Assembly: GCF_001420605.1 (NCBI RefSeq)
Contig: NZ_LJIZ01000008.1
Location: 124,001 to 188,000 of the forward strand
Direction of reading: 5' to 3'
Length of the DNA stretch: 64,000 nucleotides
DNA from: Bacillus sp. FJAT-25509
GTDB taxonomy: Bacteria > Bacillota > Bacilli > Bacillales > Bacillaceae_G
This document shows, piece by piece, positions 34,463-43,185 of this stretch. Numbering within the stretch: position 1 is the first letter of the stretch; each line of letters begins with the position of its first letter. Both the position numbers and the translations under genes were made by a program. Below the pieces are notes generated by a model. That model ran no database searches. It saw only the letters and a program-made list of their open reading frames with translations, and was not told the DNA's origin.

Positions 34463-35101
34463 ATAAAAAAAATTTTATATTCTATTTTATCAGTACTGCT
34501 GGTTTTTAGTTTCATTTCTCGGGTATCTGCAGAAGAAACAGACACCACTACTCAAAATCAAGGTATTAATGAACAAAAAGAAAATATTAAAAGTACTTTT
34601 TTAAACTTAACTGAAGAACAGAAAATAGAAAGATTTTCAAAAATTGATAAAGAATATGATATCGGAGAACCTTTTGATTTAGAAGATCAAGTTTTTATTG
34701 AAATGTATGCGGAAAAACAAGGAGTACAAAAAATAACACCTTATGCTTCTTTTCCAGCAAGTAAATCTAAAACTGTAAACGGTGTTACGGTAAAAGTTAG
34801 TGGTAATGTATCTCAAGATATTAATAATTTTATAAATCAAAGTTTTGGAGCAAACGTAAAAACACAAACAACAGCAGGAGCAACTAAAGTAAATTCTATT
34901 AAAACAGTTGTGTATCATAATGCTTATGGCATTGTAGGTAGTAAAGGCGTTGGCAAGGTGTATGACGGGACTCTTTCAACAAGTGGGAAAAATACTACTT
35001 TGAATGCTACAAAAAAATATACGGCTGTTGTAGTTTACGCAAGCACATGGTGTGAAGTAACAGTAAATCATACAGCTGGGACTTTTACTGTAAATCCTTA
35101 G
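34463..35101 (+). CDS. Secreted protein with a non-standard ATA start
   Basis: A 212-residue reading frame with an obvious signal peptide (KKILYSILSVLLVFSFISRV, cleavage near SAEE). GAGGAG at 34449-34454 lies exactly eight bases before an ATA codon; there is no ATG, GTG or TTG between the upstream in-frame stop at 34448 and the signal peptide. The first internal ATG (34703) would remove the signal peptide. The mature part has a charged helix and then a Gly/Thr/Val-rich C-terminal domain (VNGVTVKVSGNVSQDINNF, ending TAGTFTVNP). I do not recognise the family. Either ATA is used as a start or an ATG has mutated. Confidence 0.65.
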   Translation: MKKILYSILSVLLVFSFISRVSAEETDTTTQNQGINEQKENIKSTFLNLTEEQKIERFSKIDKEYDIGEPFDLEDQVFIEMYAEKQGVQKITPYASFPASKSKTVNGVTVKVSGNVSQDINNFINQSFGANVKTQTTAGATKVNSIKTVVYHNAYGIVGSKGVGKVYDGTLSTSGKNTTLNATKKYTAVVVYASTWCEVTVNHTAGTFTVNP

Positions 35102-35113
35102 GAGGGTTAATTG

Positions 35114-35218
35114 ATGGGAAGTAGTTTTGGAGTACCTGGAACAATTATTACTATTTTATTTATTGTAGTACTATATTTTTTAATTAAAAATATAGGAAAA
35201 AAAAGAAAGATTGACTAA
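35114..35218 (+). CDS. 34-residue single-span membrane protein
   Basis: Starts MGSSFGVPG, then one hydrophobic span TIITILFIVVLYFLI and a basic tail KNIGKKRKID. The ATG lies seven bases after GGAGGG, which overlaps the stop of the preceding secreted-protein gene, so the two form a tight pair. It is too short for a family call; it could be a small toxin, an immunity protein or a partner of the secreted protein. Confidence 0.6.
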   Translation: MGSSFGVPGTIITILFIVVLYFLIKNIGKKRKID

Positions 35219-35677
35219 AAGGTTATAAATAAAGAAAAACACATGATTTCTCTCAGAGATTGATATTATCCCCTTTAGGTAGACATTCGAAAAAAACTCC
35301 ATGGTAACATGGAGAAATGAATGTGACTTAGAGGGGATTTTTATATGGCTAAAAAGGGTCAACAGTTTAAAAGTTATACAGAAGAATTTAAATTAAATGC
35401 AGTGATGAGTGATGTTTGCCAAAGTTAACGGGTGTTAGCGGAAGAACTAGGAATTCGACATTGCACTCAACTTAAAGTTTGGATGAAGAAGTGGAAATAT
35501 GGCGAACCATTTGATGTACGAGGTAGTGCTACAAATCCACTTAAAGGTAGACCAACAAAATTTAAATCAGGAGAAGAAGATAGATACTACTTAAAAGCAC
35601 AGGTAGAGTACCTAAAAAAGCGGTATCCAAATCTGATAAAGGATGATCTTCCCGAACAAATAAATTATAAAATCACT

Positions 35678-35716
35678 CTGAAAAGTGTAGGGAATATATT
35701 TTCCTACACTTTTTAT
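35678..35716 (+). terminator. Terminator hairpin, copy 2 of the 33-bp repeat
   Basis: Same AAAAGTGTAGG hairpin as after the subtilase, followed by a T-run. Confidence 0.85.
35681..35713 (+). repeat. 33-bp direct repeat, right copy
   Basis: Exact copy of 33800-33832. The 1848 bases between the copies hold only small, broken or unrecognised genes. Confidence 0.95.
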
Positions 35717-35853
35717 ATTTACCAAGATATTAAATGTAGAAAGAACTAAAAAAACAACTTTAATTTGGTTATTAATATGATTTTCTAAACATTTGGTTCA
35801 TAATAGAGAATATTAGTAATTTGTATGTTTTTTAGCAGAAAGGTGTTTAGTAA

Positions 35854-36708
35854 ATGAAACATTTAACAATCTTATCAAAAATTGAAAATTATATGGATCG
35901 ATTTACGCAAGCCGAAAAGAAAATCGCTGTTTATATAATGGATCATGCTGAAATTGTCCCTAACTTAACGACTAAAGATATTTCTAACAATACTGGAGCT
36001 AGTGAAGCAAGTGTTGTTAGATTTTGTAAAACAATAGGAATCGGTAGTTTTAAAGCCTTTAAAATAGCATTAGTGCGAGATTTGACTGTAGCAGAAATGA
36101 ATATTAATGATTTTTCTGTAATGGATAAAAAGGACACACCGTATGATTTATTTAATAAAGTAACGTATGTAAATAAAGCCGCTATTGAAGCTACGGTATC
36201 AACTTTAGATAAAAGAGAATTAGAAAAAGCAACTGATGAAATTGTAAAAGCTAAGAAGATTATATTTTATGGAGTAGGCGGTTCAGCTGTGTCAGCTATG
36301 GACGGAGCCTATAAATTTGGGAAAATTGGCTACCATGCCATTATGTCTCCTGACTTCCATATGGTCATCACTTTAGTAGGGCATATGGAAGAAGGCGATA
36401 TTTTTGTTGCCGTTTCTAATTCAGGGAAAACAAAGGATGTATTAGAGCTTGCTCGTTTTGCTAAGAAAAAGGGAGCAACGATCATTGCGATTACTAAGCT
36501 TGGCAAGTCTCCATTATTTAAAGAAGCCGATATCAAGCTTTGTACACCGGATATGGAACAAGATATAAGAATTGGAAGTATAGCTTCTAAAATGGCACAA
36601 CAAAATATAATCGATTCTTTATATGTCATATGCTTTAACCGAATCGGTAACAAAGTATCTAGTAGGCTTCAGGAGTATAGTGAAGAAGCGGGTAAATTAA
36701 GAAGATAA
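35854..36708 (+). CDS. MurR/RpiR-family regulator (orphan)
   Basis: A 284-residue regulator with helix-turn-helix (ISNNTGASEASVVRFCKTIGIGSFKAFKI) and a SIS domain (IIFYGVGGSAVSAMDGAYKF, VAVSNSGKTKDVLEL). It is the third RpiR-type protein of the window. No sugar gene is directly beside it; the next gene is immune inhibitor A, and a MupG-type gene lies 3 kb downstream, which may be its distant partner. Start after AGAAAGGTG. It is followed by an imperfect terminator. Confidence 0.86.
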   Translation: MKHLTILSKIENYMDRFTQAEKKIAVYIMDHAEIVPNLTTKDISNNTGASEASVVRFCKTIGIGSFKAFKIALVRDLTVAEMNINDFSVMDKKDTPYDLFNKVTYVNKAAIEATVSTLDKRELEKATDEIVKAKKIIFYGVGGSAVSAMDGAYKFGKIGYHAIMSPDFHMVITLVGHMEEGDIFVAVSNSGKTKDVLELARFAKKKGATIIAITKLGKSPLFKEADIKLCTPDMEQDIRIGSIASKMAQQNIIDSLYVICFNRIGNKVSSRLQEYSEEAGKLRR

Positions 36709-36722
36709 GCAAAATTTAATGA

Positions 36723-36769
36723 GGAAGATGAGCAAAAGTAAATTTTTGACTTATCTTCTTTTTTCTTAA
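36723..36769 (+). terminator. Probable terminator after the RpiR gene
   Basis: GAAGAT / ATCTTC stem with an imperfect inner helix and a T-run. Confidence 0.55.
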
Positions 36770-36958
36770 GTGAAAAAGGAAGAAAATGTCAAAAAATGAA
36801 GCGGGGAGTTTAATAATTAGTTACAATTACATGGTTTACAATTTAAATTTAAATTTTAATGAAATTTTAATAATGCTAAAGTGCTAATTTTAAAAACTAG
36901 ATTGAAAGAAAAAAATAAGACTAAAGACAGGATTCGCCAAAAAGCAAGTTAAAAAAAC

Positions 36959-36973
36959 TGACGAATTTCGTCA
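36959..36973. promoter_or_regulatory. Perfect 15-bp palindrome upstream of immune inhibitor A
   Basis: TGACGAATTTCGTCA, 141 bases before the start. It could be an operator; with flanking A- and T-runs it could also act as a short terminator. Confidence 0.4.
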
Positions 36974-37114
36974 CGTTTTTATGTAGTAATGTAAATTTTT
37001 TGTAAAAATATTGTGAAAATTGTTAGTATTTGATGAAAAAAACCCTCTGTAATCATAAGAATTTTTAGAATATTATTAAAATGTACTTTGAAAATTATTA
37101 AAGGGGGATTTATT

Positions 37115-39493
37115 TTGAACAAGTTTGTTGTAACTAGTTTTGCATCAGTAATGGTTGCCGGAACTTTATTTTCTGGAATTCCATTAAAAACAGCATCATC
37201 TGAAAGCTTAAGTAAAGTACATAGTGCATTAGCTAAGCATTCAAAAAGTACTTTAGATTTATCATTAGTTAATGACGAAAAGTTATTAGAGGCATTAGTT
37301 AAACGCGGAGTCATTTCTGCAACTGCTTCTAAAGCTGAGAAACAAGCTGCGTTACAAAATTATTTAGAGGTTAAAGGCCAAGCGGATCTAGTAGCTGATA
37401 AAGATCCAATTGCTAGTAAAGTAAAGAAAGCGGAAGCTACTAAACATAGTGAATTTAAAGATTTTAATAATGGCCTATTACACGGAAACGGTAAGAAAAA
37501 TGGTCAATTAAAAGGTACTCCGGATCCAGTTAAAGAATCAGCTTCTCCTGGTATTCAAAAGAAGGGGAAACTTTTAACGTTAATGGTAGAGTTTTCTGAC
37601 CTTCCTCATAACAGTATTAAGAAGAATGAAACAGACAACTGGTACCCAGATTTTACTCAACAACACTATGAAGATATGATTTTTGGTAAAAATGGTGTGA
37701 AAGGTCCAAACGGAGAAACTTTCCTTTCACAAAAACAATATTATGAACAACAATCTGGTGGAACATATACAGTTGATGGTAAAGCATATGGATGGTTAAA
37801 AGTACCAGGAACTGCAGCATTTTATGGTCAAGATTCTAAGACTGGACATGATAATGTATCACCAGGTGGATCAAAACAATTAGTAATTGATGCTTATGCT
37901 GCTGCAAAAGCTGCAGGAGTTCCTTTACAAGATTACGATTTAGAAGATCCACATGATTTAGATGGAGACGGTAACTACTGGGAGCCAGATGGTTTAGTTG
38001 ATCACCTACAAATCATCCACTCAGGTATGGGACAAGAAGCTGGCGGTGGAGCACAAGGAGACAACGCAATTTGGTCTCACCGTTCTGCTAAATTAGTTGA
38101 TCCAGATGGACTTGGTAAAGGGTTACCTGGATTCTATGACTATACAATGATGCCAGAAGACGGTGCAACTGGTGTATTTGCACACGAATATGGTCATGAT
38201 TTAGGATTACCAGATGAGTACGATACTATCTACTCAGGTGCTGGGGAAGCTGTTGAATATTGGTCAATCATGTCAGCAGGTTCATGGGCTGGAACAGTTC
38301 CTGGAACAGAGCCAACTGGTTTCTCTCCATGGGCAAAATCATATTTCCAAACAACTTTAGGTGGAAAATGGACTAACCCAACTGTAGTAAATTGGGAAGA
38401 TGTATCGACAAAAGGTACTCAATTCTTATTAGATCAAGCAAATTCACCACTTGGACAAAACAACCAAGCTATTCAAGTGAATTTACCGAAAAAAGTTTTA
38501 CCAGTCAATAAACCAGCTGCTGGCACTTATGAATATTGGGGTGGACAAGCAGACGAAATGGATAACAGCATGGTTACTTCTGTAGATTTAACTGGTAAAT
38601 CTTCAGCAACATTAACTTTTGATGCTTGGTACGATATGGAAGAACAATGGGATTTCGCATTTGTTCAAGTTTCAACTGATAATGGTGCAACTTGGAAATC
38701 ATTAGGTAACAGCCACACTAGAAGTGATGTTGTAGCTGAAGGATATCCAACAATCTTAAATTCAATGCCTGGTTTCACTGGGAAATCAAATGGGTGGGAA
38801 GCACAAAGCTTTGATTTATCAGCATATAAAGGTCAAAAAATTCAACTTCGCTTACGTTCTGCAACTGACTGGGGTACTTCAAACATTGGATTCTTTGCTG
38901 ATAATATTAAAGTAGTAGCAGACGGTGCAACAATTGTTGATGATGGTGCTGAAAATGCAACTTCTCCATTCACATTAAAAGGATTTTCAAAATTCGATGG
39001 AAACAAATATGCAAATCATTACTACTTATTAGAATGGCGTAACCATAAAGGTGCTGACGAAGGTTTAGCTCATATTAAACGTGGAAACTCTCTATTAAGC
39101 TATGATGGTGGTTTAGTAGTATGGTATGTTGATGATAGCTTTACAGAAAACTGGACAGGTATCCACCCAGGTGATGGTTTCTTAGGTGTTGTTGACGCTC
39201 ACGATGATACTAATTTATTATGGAACTATGGCGCTGAAGCAAGTTCTCGTTTCCATGTTGCGGATGCAGCATTCGGATTAAATCCGACATCAGGTTATGA
39301 CATTTCTTATGCAACAGGAGAAGCATTTAAATCTCCAAGTCAAGAAGGTATCTCTTTATTTAATGATAGCAAAGACTACAATAATGAATTCTTACCAGAT
39401 GCTGGTCGTAACATCGGACACTACGGATTAAAAGTACGTGTTAATGGTCAATCTACTGATAAATCAGTTGGATCAATTGTAGTTTATAAATAA
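37115..39493 (+). CDS. Immune inhibitor A-type M6 metalloprotease
   Basis: A 792-residue secreted zinc protease of the InhA family, known in Bacillus cereus and B. thuringiensis for cleaving host antibacterial proteins and for exoprotein turnover. The signal peptide is MNKFVVTSFASVMVAGTLFS, then a propeptide to about residue 110. Zinc motif HEYGH (His357, Glu358, His361) followed by DLGLPDEYD, and downstream VEYWSIMSAG. A VEG/MAM-like beta domain (TLTFDAWYDMEEQWDFAFVQ) and a C-terminal domain follow. The TTG at 37115 lies seven bases after AAAGGGGG; an upstream TTG at 37088 precedes that site. Confidence 0.94.
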   Translation: MNKFVVTSFASVMVAGTLFSGIPLKTASSESLSKVHSALAKHSKSTLDLSLVNDEKLLEALVKRGVISATASKAEKQAALQNYLEVKGQADLVADKDPIASKVKKAEATKHSEFKDFNNGLLHGNGKKNGQLKGTPDPVKESASPGIQKKGKLLTLMVEFSDLPHNSIKKNETDNWYPDFTQQHYEDMIFGKNGVKGPNGETFLSQKQYYEQQSGGTYTVDGKAYGWLKVPGTAAFYGQDSKTGHDNVSPGGSKQLVIDAYAAAKAAGVPLQDYDLEDPHDLDGDGNYWEPDGLVDHLQIIHSGMGQEAGGGAQGDNAIWSHRSAKLVDPDGLGKGLPGFYDYTMMPEDGATGVFAHEYGHDLGLPDEYDTIYSGAGEAVEYWSIMSAGSWAGTVPGTEPTGFSPWAKSYFQTTLGGKWTNPTVVNWEDVSTKGTQFLLDQANSPLGQNNQAIQVNLPKKVLPVNKPAAGTYEYWGGQADEMDNSMVTSVDLTGKSSATLTFDAWYDMEEQWDFAFVQVSTDNGATWKSLGNSHTRSDVVAEGYPTILNSMPGFTGKSNGWEAQSFDLSAYKGQKIQLRLRSATDWGTSNIGFFADNIKVVADGATIVDDGAENATSPFTLKGFSKFDGNKYANHYYLLEWRNHKGADEGLAHIKRGNSLLSYDGGLVVWYVDDSFTENWTGIHPGDGFLGVVDAHDDTNLLWNYGAEASSRFHVADAAFGLNPTSGYDISYATGEAFKSPSQEGISLFNDSKDYNNEFLPDAGRNIGHYGLKVRVNGQSTDKSVGSIVVYK

Positions 39494-39500
39494 TAATGAC

Positions 39501-39533
39501 GAGAAAGGTAACTTAATGTTGCCTTTCTTTTTT
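39501..39533 (+). terminator. Terminator after the InhA-type gene
   Basis: GAAAGGTAAC / GTTGCCTTTC stem followed by a run of T. Confidence 0.88.
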
Positions 39534-39683
39534 TATTTTAGGTAATTAATAGACCAATAGAACAATATTAATTTTAAATGAAATTAAGTTTCGTTTATTC
39601 TTTATGTTTTATTGACTTTTTATTTCGAAAGTTTAAAATGATAACCAAATAGGATTTTTTATAGAGGAAGAAGGAGAGAGACT

Positions 39684-40748
39684 ATGCTAGGTATATCAAT
39701 CTATTTATCTGAAAAAAATATTGAGAAGAATAAAAAATATATCGAAATGGCAAAAAAAAATGGATTTCATTCAATTTTCACATCATTACACATTCCTGAA
39801 GATGACCCTTCAACTTATAAAAAACTTCTTCAAACACTTGGTACAGAGGCAAAGGAAAATGAAATGGAGCTTATGGCAGATATTTCAGCAAAATCACTTA
39901 CACATTTAGGCTTAGATTATACAAACGTTAGTGAGTTACTAAATTGGGGAGTTACTGGTTTGCGAGTGGACTACGGACTGAAAGAAGTACAAATAGCAGA
40001 TCTTTCTAAGAAAATGAAGATTGCACTTAATGCTAGTACACTTACACCTGCATTTTTAGATGAACTACTTAAATATGGATTACAAACTGAAAATGTAGAG
40101 GCTTGGCATAATTTCTATCCTCGCCCAGAAACTGGATTAGCAACAACTTATTTAATTGAAAAAAATAAATGGTTAAAAAGCTGCGGAATTACAACAATGG
40201 CATTTATTCCTGGAAACGATGAAATTAGAGGACCATTATTTAAAGGATTACCAACATTAGAAAAACATCGCGGAGTAGACCCACTACTGGCTTATTTAGA
40301 TTTAAACCAAAACTGTTACGTAGATAAAGTTTTGGTTGGCGATATTAGTATAAAAATAGAAACGATGGAAGCACTCTCAAAGACGAAGAACTATATGGAA
40401 TTAAGATATAAACCATATTCACAAGACGAAGAAATCCTTTCCATTGTAGAGCAAGTTCATACGAACCGAGAAGATCCTGCACGCGACGTTATTCGATCAA
40501 TGGAGTCTAGACTATACGGTAGCTTTGGTGAAAATAGTCTAAAACCTGCAAATACGATTACCCGCTCAGTTGGATCTGTGACAATTGACAACGAATTATA
40601 TGGCAGATATGAGGGGGAACTACAAATAATGCTTACTAATCTACCAAGCGATGAGAAAGTAAATGTAATAGGGAAGATTATAGAAGACGATCTATCATTA
40701 TTACAATATATTGGAGCGGGTAAGAAGTTTAAGTTAATGCGTGTTTAA
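39684..40748 (+). CDS. Second MupG-type (DUF871) protein
   Basis: A 354-residue DUF871 protein: LGISIYLSEKNIEKNKKYIE at the start, WHNFYPRPETGLATTYL in the centre and SVTIDNELYGRYEGELQIML near the end. It is clearly diverged from the copy at 8844. It stands alone, without murQ, a kinase or a PTS beside it, so it may handle a different 6-phospho-disaccharide or back up the first copy. Start ATG after GAAGAAGGAGAGA. Confidence 0.83.
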   Translation: MLGISIYLSEKNIEKNKKYIEMAKKNGFHSIFTSLHIPEDDPSTYKKLLQTLGTEAKENEMELMADISAKSLTHLGLDYTNVSELLNWGVTGLRVDYGLKEVQIADLSKKMKIALNASTLTPAFLDELLKYGLQTENVEAWHNFYPRPETGLATTYLIEKNKWLKSCGITTMAFIPGNDEIRGPLFKGLPTLEKHRGVDPLLAYLDLNQNCYVDKVLVGDISIKIETMEALSKTKNYMELRYKPYSQDEEILSIVEQVHTNREDPARDVIRSMESRLYGSFGENSLKPANTITRSVGSVTIDNELYGRYEGELQIMLTNLPSDEKVNVIGKIIEDDLSLLQYIGAGKKFKLMRV

Positions 40749-41065
40749 ATATATATTAATCAATACCGAAAGCTAAGTGAATTTTATTGATAAAGTCGTG
40801 AACTTCATTGATATAGAGTTGGTTTTTGATAAAAAGTTGGGACCTTTCTTTTATATCAATTTTAGGATACTTATTTTTGGGTTTTTCAATCCTTTTACTC
40901 TATTTCTCATGATTATTGACCTTGTTTGAAAATTACTAATTTTTGTTACAGATATGACTTTTTTATTTGTTGATTTACCAAAGCTATTTGCAGTTTTAAA
41001 TATATTAATTACATTTCCTCTGAATGTTTATTATAGGTTTAAAGTATAACTTTTTTAGATGAATA

Positions 41066-41186
41066 TGATTGGAACGAAAGGATACTCGACTCCTATGGGA
41101 GATGCAGGAAGGCTAAAGACCCCGCAGGTACGAGGAGGCTCAGCTCATGCCCCATGGAAAGCGAGAATCCTGTAGTGGAAATCAAC
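41066..41186 (+). repeat. Dispersed GC-rich intergenic repeat, copy 1
   Basis: Begins near GATTGGAACGAAAGG, contains CTCGACTCCTATGGGA, AGACCCCGCAGG, CGAGGAGGCTCAG and CCCCATGGAAAGCGAG, and ends TGTAGTGGAAATCAAC. It is far richer in GC than its surroundings and is a type of repeat common between genes in Bacillaceae. A second copy lies inverted at 46109-46239. Confidence 0.85.
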
Positions 41187-41228
41187 AAGGCATTACTTAT
41201 TTAATTGACAAATCATTTTTCAATGGAA

Positions 41229-41260
41229 AGAATCGTGTTTTAATAAGACGGTTCTTTTTT
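41229..41260 (+). terminator. Orphan terminator-like hairpin
   Basis: GAATCGT / ACGGTTC stem with one G-U pair followed by a T-run, 43 bases after the dispersed repeat; no gene ends nearby. Confidence 0.5.
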
Positions 41261-41335
41261 TAGGTTAGACTGGGTCATTCTTAAACGGTATGATAAAGAT
41301 ACTTACAAAATATTAGTTCGAATGGTCGTGGAAAA

Positions 41336-41944
41336 ATGGACGATAAGTATTATGATAACCTACTTAATATAAAAACAGAGGGTGAGCAAAAAGGATTTAA
41401 TGAATCCTTTCATTATCACCGGTATGAGCCAACACCCTATATCGCTTTACAACAACTATTTAAACAATACACACTTTCAAGCAATGATCGAATAGTTGAT
41501 TTTGGATGTGGTAAAGGAAGATTAAATTTCTATATAAATAGCTTATTTAATGCTACCGTTGTTGGAATTGAAATGAATGAAAAATATTATAATGAAGCTG
41601 TTGAAAATAAAAAGAATTACATAAAAAATACAAAGACAAGTGAAGACAAAATCCTGTTTTATTGCTGCTTGGCTGAAGATTATCAAATTAATCCATTAGA
41701 TAATTGTTTCTATTTTTTTAATCCATTTTCAATCCAAATTTTTATGAATATCATTAATAACATTTTAATTTCAGTTGAGCATTCAAAAAGAAATGTGGAA
41801 ATCATTTTGTATTATAGTTCTGATGATTATATTTATTTTTTGGAAAACCAGACTGCCTTTGAATTAAAACAAGAGATCCTACTGGCGGATGCTTATATGA
41901 AAAATCAAAATGAAAGATTTTTAGTCTATCGATTAACTTACTAA
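41336..41944 (+). CDS. Class I SAM-dependent methyltransferase
   Basis: 202 residues with the SAM-binding glycine loop IVDFGCGKGRLNFYIN (about 46-61), followed by VVGIEMNEKYYNEA with the acidic residue for the ribose, and FYFFNPFS in the motif IV position. The N-terminal FNESFHYHRYEPTPY is typical of small uncharacterised Bacillaceae methyltransferases. The substrate is not evident. It lies just upstream of a threonine-aldolase-like gene (about 30 bases), so they may be cotranscribed. Confidence 0.8.
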   Translation: MDDKYYDNLLNIKTEGEQKGFNESFHYHRYEPTPYIALQQLFKQYTLSSNDRIVDFGCGKGRLNFYINSLFNATVVGIEMNEKYYNEAVENKKNYIKNTKTSEDKILFYCCLAEDYQINPLDNCFYFFNPFSIQIFMNIINNILISVEHSKRNVEIILYYSSDDYIYFLENQTAFELKQEILLADAYMKNQNERFLVYRLTY

Positions 41945-41975
41945 TTTTAAAAGATTCAAGGATTTATTGATTATT

Positions 41976-43127
41976 ATGGAGAATTTTTTTAAGTGGGATA
42001 AAAGTAAATTAAATAGCCGGAAGGAAGAGTTCAATTTGAATAATATTAATCCTTTTATAGAATCATTTAAAAATACAAACCAACAATTAGCAGGTAGTGG
42101 ATTTAGAAATATTCAAGTACTAAAGGATGCACTAACAGATTTCAATGGTAGTGAAGAAAGTGATCTTTATGGGGCAGGGAATTTTATTGAAGATTTTCAA
42201 GAAAAAATGGCAGAGTTTTTAGGTAAGGAATCTGCAGTGTTTTTTCCTAGCGGAACGATGGCTCAGCAAATCGCATTAAGAATTTGGTGTGATCAAAAAG
42301 GAATCAATAAAGTTGCTTATCATCCTTTATCACATTTAGAAATTCATGAAGAAGATGGTTTGAAAAAACTACATAATATACAGCCTATTTTACTAGCGGA
42401 TAAAAGTCGTGTTATTGAGTTAGAGGATGTTTTAGCAATGAATGAGGAAATCTCTTGTTTATTACTAGAATTACCACAACGAGAAATTGGTGGACAACTA
42501 CCATCTTATGAAACACTAGAATCAATTTCTTCATACTGCCGTGAAAAGGGAATTAAATTACATTTAGATGGTGCTAGATTAATGGAAATTCTCCCATACT
42601 ATAAGAAGACAGCTTCTGAATTATGTAGCTTATTTGATAGTGTTTATATGTCATTTTATAAAGGCATTGGGGGAGTGGCGGGTGCGATTCTTTCTGGTGA
42701 CAGAGATTTTATCGACGAATCAAAAGTTTGGAAAAGAAGACATGGAGGAGATTTAATTAGTCTTTATCCTTACATAATAAGTGCAAATTATTATTTTGAT
42801 CAAAGAGCAAATAAGATGGGACAATACTATGACGATGCAGTTGAGTTAGCCGAATTCTTTAATGGTTGTCATGCGATCAATACTGTACCGACTATTCCTG
42901 TTTCTAATATGTTTCATGTCCATTTTAATGCTCCGATCGAAAAGATTAAAAACATTCTTCAATCTATACATGAAGAAACAAAAATTGGTATTACCGGTAA
43001 CTTAAGACCAGTTAATGAAGAAGTTAGTTATTGCGAGATTAGTATTGGAGACTTATACTCAACAATCTCTAAAGAGGATCTTCACAATATTTTTAACAAA
43101 TTAAACGAGGAAATGAAATCACTATAA
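41976..43127 (+). CDS. Threonine-aldolase-like PLP enzyme
   Basis: About 383 residues of the beta-eliminating lyase/threonine aldolase family, fold-type I PLP. Motifs are AVFFPSGTMAQQIALRIW, KGIKLHLDGARLMEI with the PLP Asp, and the Schiff-base lysine in MSFYKGIGGVAGAIL. It probably cleaves L-threonine or another beta-hydroxy amino acid to glycine and an aldehyde. The start may be the ATG at 41976 or the TTG at 41967; neither has ideal spacing to AAGGA. The long insert around ESDLYGAGNFIEDFQ is a subfamily feature. Confidence 0.82.
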   Translation: MENFFKWDKSKLNSRKEEFNLNNINPFIESFKNTNQQLAGSGFRNIQVLKDALTDFNGSEESDLYGAGNFIEDFQEKMAEFLGKESAVFFPSGTMAQQIALRIWCDQKGINKVAYHPLSHLEIHEEDGLKKLHNIQPILLADKSRVIELEDVLAMNEEISCLLLELPQREIGGQLPSYETLESISSYCREKGIKLHLDGARLMEILPYYKKTASELCSLFDSVYMSFYKGIGGVAGAILSGDRDFIDESKVWKRRHGGDLISLYPYIISANYYFDQRANKMGQYYDDAVELAEFFNGCHAINTVPTIPVSNMFHVHFNAPIEKIKNILQSIHEETKIGITGNLRPVNEEVSYCEISIGDLYSTISKEDLHNIFNKLNEEMKSL

Positions 43128-43185
43128 ACCATAATTGTTTAAGCAATGAAAGTTTAATTTAAATAAAAAAAGGGAGTTGACTTAA

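Larger units (their letters stand above)
35345..35749 (+). pseudogene. IS3-type transposase OrfA remnant
   Basis: MAKKGQQFKSYTEEFKLNAV and, after an in-frame TAA and a short deletion, LAEELGIRHCTQLKVWMKKW, NPLKGRPTKF and YLKAQVEYLKKRYPNL: the helix-turn-helix and leucine-zipper parts of an IS3-family OrfA. After about 35665 the frame leaves the transposase and runs through the copy-2 terminator. No OrfB or complete IS ends are present. This is a decayed insertion sequence inside the islet. Confidence 0.8.
36709..37114. other. Intergenic region before immune inhibitor A
   Basis: Contains the RpiR terminator and a perfect 15-bp palindrome (36959-36973). The rest is AT-rich with no gene. Confidence 0.5.
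40749..41335. other. Intergenic region carrying a dispersed repeat
   Basis: 587 bases with no gene. Holds one copy of a Bacillaceae dispersed repeat (41066-41186) and a terminator-like hairpin at 41229-41260. Confidence 0.6.

Noticed and set aside
36330-36653. 107-codon minus-strand ORF, and similar antisense ORFs at 1104-1397, 28188-28520 and 62266-62688
   Set aside because: Mirror readings of well-supported genes (RpiR, TerC, RpiR, helicase).
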